From Gammaproteobacteria bacterium (GTDB lineage Bacteria; Pseudomonadota; Gammaproteobacteria; Chromatiales; Chromatiaceae): DNA of 39,877 nt. The notes beneath the pieces were generated by a model. That model worked only from the letters and a program-made list of their open reading frames with translations. It did not search any database and was not told the DNA's origin. The DNA lies in the NCBI GenBank assembly GCA_011389885.1, contig JAABTK010000042.1, forward strand, positions 1 through 39,877, written 5' to 3'. The position numbers were made by a program, and so were the translations under genes. Shown here one piece after another: positions 31,746-39,157 of the stretch (position 1 is its first letter; every line of letters begins with the position of its first letter).

Positions 31746-32280
31746 GCGCCCTCGGAACGCAGAGCGCGCGGAGGACCGCAGAGGGCGCAGAGAGGCGCTT
31801 CGATTGAAAGGATAAGCGCCGCACCCGACATCCTTCGCTTCTGCGGCGAATACGCTTCGCTTGCCCACCCCTGTATGACTGCGCCCGCTGCGTTCCTAAA
31901 TGGCGCCCTTGGAACGCAGAGCACGCGGAGAACCGCAGAGGGCGCAGAGAGGCAAAGGTTTTTTCTTGGCGCACTTTGCGTCTTGTCGAGAGAGAGCCTT
32001 CGGCGCCGATCGACTCGTGGCGGGAATAGGGCGTGCCGAGGAACGAGGCGCATCGCTTGGACTCATGCGGGACCGATGCGAAGTGGGCCATTGAGCCGCG
32101 AATGGACGCGAATACTCACTTCGCTACAGGCGGAACCTGACACGCCTTTGCGGGGGGCGCGACTAGACCCTAAGATGCGCCCCGGGGCGGGAAACCTTCA
32201 TGCAACCAACCGCCCATGACCGCCCCAGTTTTTAACCAAAACCCCTCTGCGGTCCTCGGTACCCTCTGCGTTCCGAGGGG
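31746..32280. repeat. Three copies of a roughly 50-bp GGAACGCAGAG repeat
   Basis: Direct copies lie at 31746-31795 and 31902-31952 (GCGCCCT/TCGGAACGCAGAG..., ending CCGCAGAGGGCGCAGAGAGG), and an inverted, shorter copy at 32243-32280. A degenerate relative lies near 37524-37560 downstream of the antiporter gene. The family resembles dispersed noncoding repeats of purple bacterial genomes; function is unknown. Confidence 0.75.
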
Positions 32281-32311
32281 CCGTTGTTTCCGCGGAACGG
32301 GCGCAGGCGCA

Positions 32312-32773
32312 CTAGTCGCGCCAACGCGCCTGCGCTCGGTCATCGTCCTCCCGCGCGTCCACCCAGCGCTCGCCCTGGTCCGTTGCCTCTCTTTTCCAAA
32401 AGGGCGCGCGGGTCTTGAGGTAGTCGATGATGAATTCGCAGGCCCGAAACGCGTCGCCCCGGTGATGGCTGGCCACGCTAACCAACACGATAGGCTCCTG
32501 GGGCGTGAGGCGGCCTACGCGATGCACTAGGCGAAGGTCGATCACGCGCCAGCGCCGGCAGGCCTCGGCGACGATCTCCGCCAGGGCCTTTTCGGTCATT
32601 CCGGGGTAATGCTCCAGGGTCAAGGCCTGCACCTGCTGCCCTTCGTTGATGTCGCGCATCAGGCCGAGAAAGCTCACCAGGGCGCCAATGGCGGGGTTGT
32701 CCCGGCGCAGCTCCGACTCGATAAGCGCGGGGTCGAAGGGGGCCTGCTGGATGGTGATGCGGGAATCGGGCAT
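32312..32773 (-). CDS. moaE: Molybdopterin synthase catalytic subunit MoaE, 153 aa
   Basis: The large subunit of molybdopterin synthase, which transfers sulfur from MoaD thiocarboxylate to precursor Z. Seen are G-A-L-V-S-F-L-G-L-M-R-D near residue 30, L-x-L-E-H-Y-P-G-M-T-E, H-R-V-G-R-L, V-A-S-H-H-R-G-D-A-F-R-A-C-E and the catalytic-lysine segment L-K-T-R-A-P-F-W-K-R-E. The 153 residues are a normal length. No moaD is adjacent. It lies just past the terminator of the erpA-like gene, so it needs its own promoter or read-through. It supports cofactor for SoeA. Confidence 0.95.
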   Translation of the reverse strand: MPDSRITIQQAPFDPALIESELRRDNPAIGALVSFLGLMRDINEGQQVQALTLEHYPGMTEKALAEIVAEACRRWRVIDLRLVHRVGRLTPQEPIVLVSVASHHRGDAFRACEFIIDYLKTRAPFWKREATDQGERWVDAREDDDRAQARWRD

Positions 32774-32796
32774 GGGTTGGCGCCTTCGCGGTAAAC

Positions 32797-32820
32797 AAAA
32801 AAGGCCCGCACGCGCGGGCC
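32797..32820 (-). terminator. Intrinsic terminator of the ErpA/IscA-type gene
   Basis: On the minus strand, a perfect 7-bp stem GGCCCGC-GCGT-GCGGGCC is followed by TTTTTT. It lies 25 bp past the stop codon at 32845 and just before the moaE start codon. Confidence 0.92.
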
Positions 32821-32844
32821 TCTTAGCCTATGCGGGCTTGGGAA

Positions 32845-33222
32845 TCAGCCGCAACCGCCGCCGGAACCGGAGCCGCAGGTGCCGCAGCCACCGCCGCCGC
32901 CCACCGGCTGGAGGTTGTTGAACACAAAGGTGGCGTTGCCGTCGCCGCGATCCACGAAGTCGATCTCCACGCCTTGCAGGTACTGCATGGAGCCGGTATC
33001 GATGATCACCTTAATGTCGTTGCAATCGAGCACGCCGTCGTTTTCGTTGACTTGGTCGGTGAAGGTCATGCCGAAGCTGACGCCGCTGCAACCGCCGGGC
33101 ATGGCGTAGACCCGGATGCCGGCGATGTCTTCTTCCACCTGCCCCGCGAGTTCGGCCATTTTGGTCTGCGCGATGGAGGTGACCGAGAGGTCTTGTTCGG
33201 AAAGGGCTGCTGTAGCACTCAT
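32845..33222 (-). CDS. ErpA/IscA-family iron-sulfur carrier with Gly-Cys tail, 125 aa
   Basis: A-type Fe-S carrier (HesB/IscA family): I-R-V-Y-A-M-P-G-G-C45-S-G-V-S-F-G-M-T-F, I-I-D-T-G-S-M-Q-Y-L-Q-G-V-E-I-D-F, then F-V-F-N-N-L-Q-P. The usual C-terminal C-G-C-G-x-S-F is replaced by a glycine-rich tail with C-G-T-C-G and a last cysteine in G-G-C-G. The ligand set is therefore rearranged. It probably delivers clusters to proteins such as SoeA/SoeB. The start is ATG 33222, with AGGAG upstream; a longer frame is rejected. A promoter, a candidate IscR-like site and a terminator flank it, making it a single-gene unit. Confidence 0.88.
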   Translation of the reverse strand: MSATAALSEQDLSVTSIAQTKMAELAGQVEEDIAGIRVYAMPGGCSGVSFGMTFTDQVNENDGVLDCNDIKVIIDTGSMQYLQGVEIDFVDRGDGNATFVFNNLQPVGGGGGCGTCGSGSGGGCG

Positions 33223-33228
33223 GGGGCT

Positions 33229-33253
33229 TACTCCTAGTAAAACAGTCAAGAAT
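33229..33253 (-). promoter_or_regulatory. Candidate IscR type 1-like operator
   Basis: The minus-strand sequence between the -10 box and the ribosome site matches 18 of 25 positions of the IscR type 1 consensus as remembered (ATASYYGACTRWWWYAGTCRRSTAT). The left half (ATTCTTGACTGTTTTA) fits well and the right half poorly. Downstream position would suit repression when clusters are plentiful. No iscR gene is in the window. Confidence 0.35.
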
Positions 33254-33261
33254 TGGGCGAT

Positions 33262-33289
33262 ATAATAGCGCAACATCGGAAAACGTCAA
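33262..33289 (-). promoter_or_regulatory. Sigma70-type promoter of the ErpA/IscA-type gene
   Basis: On the minus strand, TTGACG (33284-33289), a 16-bp spacer and TATTAT (33262-33267); each box matches consensus at five of six positions. It lies about 40 bp upstream of ATG 33222. Confidence 0.65.
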
Positions 33290-33496
33290 CCCCCGATTGG
33301 TCAAGGATTAACCATTGCGATCACGCGTGAAAACCAGGGGCCGGACGCGCTGCGCGCGCCCGATTGGGCCTTGGTGGTGAAATGGGGGCGGGTGAAAGAT
33401 CCTCAAGCACAGGACTCCGGCGGCGTTTTCTGGCAACATCGCGCATTGGAATGATAATCAGAACAAAACCTCATCATCGAAGAAGGAGTAACCGCC

Positions 33497-34444
33497 TTGC
33501 CCGCTTCCGAACCCGTCGCCACGCGGCTGCAAAACCCGGCGCTCAAGTACGTCCTGGCCGCCCGCCCGCCCTTTCTGCTGGCCAGCGCCGCGCCGGTGCT
33601 CATCGGGCTCTCCACCGCGTTCTACGGCGGTGCGGGCTTTAATGCGTTCTATGCCCTGCTGACCCTGATCGGCGCGGTATTGGCCCAGGCCGGGGCCAAT
33701 GTGATTAACGATTATTACGATGCGTTAAACGGCACGGACCGGTTGAACACCGACCGCATCTACCCCTTCACCGGCGGCAGCCGTTTCATTCAAAACGGCG
33801 TGCTGAGCGAGGAAGAAACCGCCCGTTATGCGGCGATTTTGTTCGCCGCGGTGGCGGCCATCGGACTGGTGCTGCTGCTGGAACTGGGGTTGCCGCTGCT
33901 GTGGTTGGGGCTCGGCGGGCTGTTTTTGGCCTGGGCCTATTCCTCGCCGCCGTTGTCGCTAAATGCCCACGGGCTGGGCGAGTTGAGCGTGGCCCTGGGG
34001 TTCGGCCTAATCATTGTCACCGGGGCCGACCTGGTGCAGCGGGGCGGTTTCGATCCGCTGCCGGTGTACGCCTCGTTTTCCTACGGCCTGCTCACCGCGG
34101 CGCTGTTGTATATCAACCAATTCCCGGACCGCAAGGCCGATGCGCTGGCCGGCAAGCGGCACTGGGTGGTGCGCCTGGGGCCGCAGCGGGCGCGTTGGGG
34201 CTATCCGCTGCTGCTGCTGGCGGCCTATGGCAGCCTGGGGCTGCTGACGCTGACCGGCCGATTGCCGCTGATGGCGTTGCTGGCCTTCGCCGCCCTGCCG
34301 CTGCACCTGAAGGCCGCCATCGATCTTGTGCAATACGCCGATCGCCCCGCCCGCCTGGTGCCGGCCATCCCGCTCACCATCACCGGCCTGTTGCTGCATG
34401 GGCTGATGCTGGCGTTGGGGCTGGCGTTGGCGGTCTGGCTCTAG
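33497..34444 (+). CDS. UbiA-family prenyltransferase, MenA-like, 315 aa
   Basis: Integral membrane aromatic prenyltransferase with about nine hydrophobic helices. The two aspartate-rich motifs are N-V-I-N-D-Y-Y-D-A-L-N-G-T-D (about 68-81) and D-R-K-A-D-A-L-A-G-K-R (about 211-221), which bind Mg-prenyl diphosphate. The F-T-G-G-S-R-F segment suits MenA (dihydroxynaphthoate prenylation in menaquinone synthesis), but other men genes are absent, so substrate is not certain. The start is TTG 33497, with AAGGAG at 33483-33488. It is followed after 36 bp by the DUF4126 gene. Confidence 0.87.
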   Translation: MPASEPVATRLQNPALKYVLAARPPFLLASAAPVLIGLSTAFYGGAGFNAFYALLTLIGAVLAQAGANVINDYYDALNGTDRLNTDRIYPFTGGSRFIQNGVLSEEETARYAAILFAAVAAIGLVLLLELGLPLLWLGLGGLFLAWAYSSPPLSLNAHGLGELSVALGFGLIIVTGADLVQRGGFDPLPVYASFSYGLLTAALLYINQFPDRKADALAGKRHWVVRLGPQRARWGYPLLLLAAYGSLGLLTLTGRLPLMALLAFAALPLHLKAAIDLVQYADRPARLVPAIPLTITGLLLHGLMLALGLALAVWL

Positions 34445-34480
34445 TCTAATAGGGCTTGGATCCGCATTCGGGAGATCAGA

Positions 34481-35158
34481 ATGGAGACCGTCGAAGCCCT
34501 TTCGTTGACCTTGGGCGCCGCTTGGGCCTCGGGGCTCAACCTGTACGCCGCGGTGCTGGTGCTGGGTTATCTCGGCATGACCGGCGATGTGGCGCTGCCG
34601 CCGGCGCTAGAGGTGCTGTCCGATCCGTTGGTGATGACCGCCGCCGGGGTGATGTATGCGATCGAGTTCTTCGCCGACAAGACCCCGGGGGTGGACACCG
34701 GCTGGGACGCCCTGCACACCTTTATCCGCATCCCCGCCGGGGCGGTGCTGGCCGCCGGCGCGGCCCAGGGCTTCGAGGTGGGCGAGGCGGCCCAGTTTGC
34801 GGCCTTTCTGGTCGGCGGCGGGGTGGCCGCCGCGTCCCATGTCACCAAGGCCGGTACGCGGGCGCTGATCAACACCTCGCCCGAGCCGGTGAGCAATTGG
34901 ACCGCCTCTTTCAGCGAGGACATCGCGGTGATCGCCGGGCTCTGGGCGGCGCTCAACCATCCCGTGGTGTTCCTGGCCGGACTGGCGCTGTTCCTGATCC
35001 TGGCGGCCTGGCTGCTGCCGAAGATTTGGCGCGCCCTGAAGCGGGTGTGGCGTGCCGTCGGGCGCTTCTTTTCCGGCGCCAAATCCGAGCAAAACGCGGC
35101 GTTGAAGGGGCGACAGGGGATCCTGCATGATCTGGAAGACAAGCCGCCGCCCCGCTGA
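34481..35158 (+). CDS. DUF4126 family membrane protein, 225 aa
   Basis: Matches DUF4126 (PF13548): A-W-A-S-G-L-N-L-Y-A-A-V-L-V-L-G near residue 14, Y-A-I-E-F-F-A-D-K-T-P-G-V-D-T-G-W-D-A-L-H-T-F-I-R-I-P-A-G (about 59-87), then S-H-V-T-K-A-G-T-R-A-L-I-N-T-S-P-E-P. Four to five hydrophobic segments and a basic C-terminal tail. Function is unknown. It starts at ATG 34481, with GGGAGA upstream; an overlapping frame from 34456 is a shadow. A hairpin without a T run follows the stop codon. Confidence 0.88.
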   Translation: METVEALSLTLGAAWASGLNLYAAVLVLGYLGMTGDVALPPALEVLSDPLVMTAAGVMYAIEFFADKTPGVDTGWDALHTFIRIPAGAVLAAGAAQGFEVGEAAQFAAFLVGGGVAAASHVTKAGTRALINTSPEPVSNWTASFSEDIAVIAGLWAALNHPVVFLAGLALFLILAAWLLPKIWRALKRVWRAVGRFFSGAKSEQNAALKGRQGILHDLEDKPPPR

Positions 35159-35304
35159 CGCCGCCCGGGGTGCGGCGTGGCCGGCCGCGCGGGTGTTCAG
35201 CGCCGAACCCGGCCCGGCCCCAAGGCCCCTTAAATATCGGGGTAATTTGTACGCAGCCTGAACCAGCGCTGCACCATTGAGTTCATTGAGGAGACCCCTG
35301 ACCC

Positions 35305-35742
35305 ATGTGGTTAAAAGCCTGGCACATCATCGCCATGGTGACCTGGTTCGCGGCCCTGTTCTACCTGCCGCGGCTGTTTGTGTATCACGCCATGAGCGAT
35401 GACCAAACCAGCATCGAGCGCTTTAAGGTGATGGAGCGCAAGCTGTTTTACGGCATTATGCAGCCCGCCGGCATCGCCACCCTGGTGTTGGGGTTTTGGA
35501 TGCTGTGGGACTACGCCTGGCTGGCCTTCGGGCAGATGGTTTGGTTGCACATCAAACTGATGCTGATCGCGCTGCTGGTCGGTTACCACCTGTGGTGCTG
35601 GAAGCTGGTGAAGGACTTCGCCGCGGATCGCAACCGCCGCGGCCATGTCTGGTTCCGCTTCTTTAACGAGGTCCCGGTGCTGTTTCTGATCGCCATCGTA
35701 CTGCTGGCGTCGGTCAAGCCCTTCGGCCTGATCGGTTCCTGA
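35305..35742 (+). CDS. hemJ: HemJ protoporphyrinogen IX oxidase, 145 aa
   Basis: Small four-helix membrane enzyme (UPF0093) that oxidises protoporphyrinogen IX to protoporphyrin IX, needed for heme and (bacterio)chlorophyll. Recognisable are K-A-W-H-I-I-A-M-V-T-W-F-A-A-L-F-Y-L-P-R-L-F-V-Y-H (the conserved histidine at residue 7 and arginine near 22), F-x-x-M-E-R-K-L-F-Y-G-I-M-x-P-A-G, and W-L-H-I-K-L. ATG 35305 is preceded by GAGGAG. It is 12 bp upstream of the antiporter gene. Confidence 0.94.
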   Translation: MWLKAWHIIAMVTWFAALFYLPRLFVYHAMSDDQTSIERFKVMERKLFYGIMQPAGIATLVLGFWMLWDYAWLAFGQMVWLHIKLMLIALLVGYHLWCWKLVKDFAADRNRRGHVWFRFFNEVPVLFLIAIVLLASVKPFGLIGS

Positions 35743-35754
35743 GGATAACGCCCC

Positions 35755-37488
35755 ATGGAACTGGATTCCTTCGTCATCTCCGCGGTGGTGCTGTTGGCCA
35801 CCACGTCCATCGCGGTGGCGCTGTTCAAGCACCTGGGGCTGGGCTCGGTGCTCGGGCTGCTGGTGGCCGGCATCGTGGTGGGGCCATACTCGCCGGGGCC
35901 GGCGGTCACCGAGCATGTGGAGGACGTGCGCCACTTCACCGAACTCGGCGTGGTGCTGCTGCTATTTCTGATCGGCCTGGAGATGCAGCCCAAGCGGCTG
36001 TGGGACCTGCGGCGGGAGGTGTTCGGTCTCGGCAGCCTGCAAATCCTGATCTCGGGCTTGGCCATCGGGGCCTATGTGGCCTTGTATCAGGATGACTGGA
36101 AGATCGCGCTGCTAATCGGCATGACCCTGGCCTTGTCCTCCACCGCCTTCGTGATGCAAATCCTGCAAGAGCGGGGCGAATTCGCCAGCCATCACGGCAA
36201 GACCGCGTTCGCCATTCTACTGATGCAGGATCTGGCCATCGTGCCGTTGCTGGCGCTGGTGCCCATCCTCTCGGACCAGGGCGCGCTGTCCGCCGAGGTG
36301 CCGCTGTGGCAGCAGTTCGTGATCGTCATCGCGCTGCTGCTGGTGGTCTACGGCTTTGGGCGTTTCGTGGTGCCCTTCGCGCTGGAGCGGCTGGTGCGCC
36401 AGTCCAACCGCGAGGGCTTTCTGCTGGTGGTGTTATTGGCCGTGTTCCTGGCCGCCGCCGCCATGCACGAGGCGGGGCTGTCCATGGCGCTAGGGGGCTT
36501 CATGATGGGCATGCTGCTGTCGGAATCCCGCTTTAACTACCAAATTCAGGCCCATATCGAGCCCTATAAGGGGTTATTGATGAGCCTGTTCTTCGTCGCC
36601 GTGGGCATGTCGATCGACCTCCAAGCCATCTCCGAGCAGCCGTGGCTGTTCGCCCAGCATGTAACGGTGGTGGTGGCGATCAAGCTGGGCGTGATCTTCG
36701 CCCTGGCCCTGGCCTTCGGGCTTTCCCGCCCCGGCGCCACGCGCGTGGCCTTTATGCTGGCCCAAAGCGGCGAGTTCGGGTTCGTGCTATTCGGCAGCGC
36801 CAAGGTCCTGGGGGTGATCGATGACGCCACCTTCGTGCTCGGCCTGGGGGTGATCTCGGTGAGCATGCTGCTGACGCCGCTGCTGGTGCGCCTGGGCGAC
36901 TACTTGGCCAATCGGGCCACCGCCTCGCCCCCGCCCTCGACCGAGGGCTTTGAGTTCAGCCCGGGAGAAACCGGCGCACCGGTGGTGATTGGCGGTTACG
37001 GACGCATGGGCCACACGGTGGCCACCATCCTGGAGCACTCGGGGGTGCCCTATGTGGTGTTCGACACCCACCCGTCCCGGGTGGCCGAGGGCAAGGGCGA
37101 CGGCCGCCCGGTGTATTACGGCGATATCGGCGACCTGGAACTGCTAGAGGCCGCGAACTTGAACCAGGCGGCGTTGGTGGTGCTCACCATCGACCGCACC
37201 GACATCGCCCTGCGCGCGATTCAGCACATCCGCATGGCCTATCCGCGGGTGCCGGTAATCGCCCGCGCGCGGGATCTCAAAGACTCCGCCAGGCTGCAAG
37301 AGGCCGGCGCCACCCTGGCCCACCCCGAGGCCATCGAAAGCAGTCTGCGCATGGCCGCGGAGACCCTGCACATGATCGGCGTCGGCGGCGAGGACGTGAA
37401 CGCCTTGGTCAGCGGGGTGCGCAAAGCGGGCTACAGCGGGGTGCTGGATCCGCGCGACCAGCCGGACTCGGCGCCCGCGGGCCGCTAG
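35755..37488 (+). CDS. Kef-type monovalent cation:proton antiporter (CPA2), 577 aa
   Basis: Potassium-efflux-type antiporter. The N-terminal membrane domain of about 380 residues, with about 12 helices, contains G-S-V-L-G-L-L-V-A-G-I-V-V-G-P (about 31-45), F-L-I-G-L-E-M and A-L-S-S-T-A-F-V-M-Q, where the exchange site lies. Then comes an RCK/TrkA-N domain (about 410-530) with the dinucleotide fold G-G-Y-G-R-M-G and D-x-H-P-S-R. Glutathione or NAD(H) control is known for KefB/KefC, but the class here is not resolved. ATG 35755 has GAGGAT upstream; it is cotranscribed with hemJ. Confidence 0.93.
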   Translation: MELDSFVISAVVLLATTSIAVALFKHLGLGSVLGLLVAGIVVGPYSPGPAVTEHVEDVRHFTELGVVLLLFLIGLEMQPKRLWDLRREVFGLGSLQILISGLAIGAYVALYQDDWKIALLIGMTLALSSTAFVMQILQERGEFASHHGKTAFAILLMQDLAIVPLLALVPILSDQGALSAEVPLWQQFVIVIALLLVVYGFGRFVVPFALERLVRQSNREGFLLVVLLAVFLAAAAMHEAGLSMALGGFMMGMLLSESRFNYQIQAHIEPYKGLLMSLFFVAVGMSIDLQAISEQPWLFAQHVTVVVAIKLGVIFALALAFGLSRPGATRVAFMLAQSGEFGFVLFGSAKVLGVIDDATFVLGLGVISVSMLLTPLLVRLGDYLANRATASPPPSTEGFEFSPGETGAPVVIGGYGRMGHTVATILEHSGVPYVVFDTHPSRVAEGKGDGRPVYYGDIGDLELLEAANLNQAALVVLTIDRTDIALRAIQHIRMAYPRVPVIARARDLKDSARLQEAGATLAHPEAIESSLRMAAETLHMIGVGGEDVNALVSGVRKAGYSGVLDPRDQPDSAPAGR

Positions 37489-37706
37489 TACAGGTGCGCA
37501 CCAGTACCGACAACAACGGCTTTTAGGAACGCAGGGGGCGCAGACGATCGCAGCGAGCGCGAAGAAATCTTTGCTTCCCCGTCCCCGCGCTCCAGCGCCG
37601 CCTGGAGTAAAGCCCTCGGGCTGTGCGTGTTTCTGGGTTTATGCGCCCCGCCAAGGGGTGTAAGCCCCGCATCAGCAGGAATCAAGCGGATAAGCGAGGA
37701 GGCGAA

Positions 37707-37904
37707 ATGACGACTTGGGGCGTGCTGCTTGCGTATCTCATCGCCCCTGTGATCATCCCTGCGATCATTGGCATCGCCATCAAGGTACTCCTGAAGCTGG
37801 ATACGGATACCGCCATGCGTTATGGGGAGGCCGCTTTTTGGACGATGGTGGTCCTTTTTTTCGTTTGGATTATCGCGATTACAGGCATTTTTCGTAACCC
37901 ATGA
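37707..37904 (+). CDS. Small two-helix membrane protein upstream of sbcD, 65 aa
   Basis: Not recognised. It starts M-T-T-W-G-V-L-L at ATG 37707, behind a good GAGGAGG site. Two hydrophobic helices (about 4-28 and 40-61) are separated by a short polar turn, and it ends R-N-P. The stop codon overlaps the sbcD ATG as ATGA, so translation of the two is coupled. The region 37489-37706 before it holds a degenerate CGCAGGGGGCGCAGA repeat and no other gene. Confidence 0.75.
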   Translation: MTTWGVLLAYLIAPVIIPAIIGIAIKVLLKLDTDTAMRYGEAAFWTMVVLFFVWIIAITGIFRNP

Positions 37905-39157
37905 CCCTCAAAGTCCTCCACACCTCCGACTGGCACCTGGGGCGCACCCTCTACGGACGCCAGCGCTATGCCGAATTCGAGGCCTTTCTGAATTGGCTAG
38001 CGGAGACCATCGAGCAGCACGGGGTTCAGGTCCTGCTGGTGGCCGGCGATGTATTCGACACCAGTGCCCCGAGCCATCGCGCGCAGCAACTGTATTACCG
38101 CTTTCTCTGCCGCATCGCGGGCTCCGCCTGCCGGCATGTGGCGCTCATCGCCGGCAACCACGACTCGCCTTCCTTCCTCAACGCCCCCCGGGAATTGCTG
38201 CGGGCGCTGGACGTGCATGTCGTCGGGGCCGTGCCAGCGGACCCCGAAGACGAAGTGATTCTGTTGCGCGACCCCCGCGGCGAGCCCGAACTCATCGTCT
38301 GCGCCGTGCCCTATCTGCGGGACCGGGATATCCGCCGCGTAGAGGCCGGCGAGACGGTGGAGGACAAGGACCGCAAGCTGCTGGAGGGGATTCGCGCCCA
38401 CTACGCCGAGGTCGCCGCCCTGGCCGAGGCCAAGCGACAGGCGCTAGGCCTCGCCGCGCCCATTATCGGCCTGGGCCATCTGTTCGCCGCCGGCGGCCGC
38501 ACCGTAGACGGCGACGGCGTGCGCGAGCTTTATGTCGGCTCCCTGGCCCACGTCCCCGTCGGCCTCTTTCCGCCCAGCTTCGATTACCTGGCCCTGGGCC
38601 ACCTGCATGTGCCGCAACGGGTCGGCGGCTGCGAGCAGATCCGCTACAGCGGCTCGCCGCTGGCGATGGGCTTCGGCGAGGCGGGGCAACAAAAGAGCCT
38701 GTGCCTGGTGGAGTTCGAACCCGCCGACCCGAAGGCGGAGAGCGGCGCCGGCTCGGACCCGGCCAATCGCCCTGTGCGGGCGATTCGGTTGCTGGAAATC
38801 CCGCGCTTTCAGGCCCTGGAGCGGATTAGCGGCGATTGGGACCGCATCGCCGCCCGCCTCGGCGAGTTGGCGGCCACCGAATCCTCGATTTGGCTGGAAG
38901 TGATCTATGACGGCGAGGCGCTAATCGGCGACCTCCGCGAACGCCTCGAACAGGCCGTAGAAGGCACCCCCCTGGAGATCCTGCGGGTGAAGAATAACCG
39001 CATCGTGCAACGCACCCTGGAGCGCGGCCGAGATCAAGAAAGCCTCGACGACCTGGACCCGCAGCAGGTGTTCGAGCGCTGCCTAGACGCCCACCAAGTG
39101 CCAGAGCCGCAAAGAGAAGAGCTACGAAGAAGCTATTTTGAAATCCTCGATGATTGA
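37901..39157 (+). CDS. sbcD: Exonuclease SbcD (Mre11-like nuclease subunit), 418 aa
   Basis: Metallophosphoesterase nuclease that with SbcC (Rad50-like) cuts hairpin and blocked DNA ends. Metal-binding motifs: H-T-S-D-W-H-L-G-R (about 6-14), A-G-D-V-F-D (about 48-53), A-G-N-H-D-S-P (about 84-90), and L-G-H-L-H-V-P (about 230-236). The C-terminal capping and SbcC-binding parts follow (F-E-R-C-L-D-A-H near the end). ATG 37901 overlaps the upstream stop codon. SbcC, which normally follows directly, is not seen: repeats fill the rest of the window. Confidence 0.95.
   Translation: MTLKVLHTSDWHLGRTLYGRQRYAEFEAFLNWLAETIEQHGVQVLLVAGDVFDTSAPSHRAQQLYYRFLCRIAGSACRHVALIAGNHDSPSFLNAPRELLRALDVHVVGAVPADPEDEVILLRDPRGEPELIVCAVPYLRDRDIRRVEAGETVEDKDRKLLEGIRAHYAEVAALAEAKRQALGLAAPIIGLGHLFAAGGRTVDGDGVRELYVGSLAHVPVGLFPPSFDYLALGHLHVPQRVGGCEQIRYSGSPLAMGFGEAGQQKSLCLVEFEPADPKAESGAGSDPANRPVRAIRLLEIPRFQALERISGDWDRIAARLGELAATESSIWLEVIYDGEALIGDLRERLEQAVEGTPLEILRVKNNRIVQRTLERGRDQESLDDLDPQQVFERCLDAHQVPEPQREELRRSYFEILDD

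Larger units (their letters stand above)
31234..32311. other. Gene-free interval rich in repeats between soeA and moaE
   Basis: About 1.08 kb without a supportable gene. It holds the soeA promoter candidate (31344-31373), a G/C-homopolymer-rich patch (31425-31480), three copies of a CGGAACGCAGAGCGCGCGG-type repeat (one inverted), a palindrome-family relic GTGCCGAGGAACGAGGCGCATCGC near 32034-32057, and GCGAATGGACGCGAATA near 32098. Open frames here are repeat-derived and unlike proteins. Confidence 0.6.

Noticed and set aside
31435-32091. Several open frames between soeA and moaE
   Set aside because: They translate the GGAACGCAGAG repeats, are Arg-rich, and have no ribosome site.
34456-35130. 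Plus-strand frame overlapping the DUF4126 gene
   Set aside because: It is out of frame with the recognisable DUF4126 motifs and is Gly/Arg-rich.
35158-35178. ACGCCGC/GCGGCGT hairpin as a terminator
   Set aside because: No T tract follows; such GC palindromes are common by chance here.
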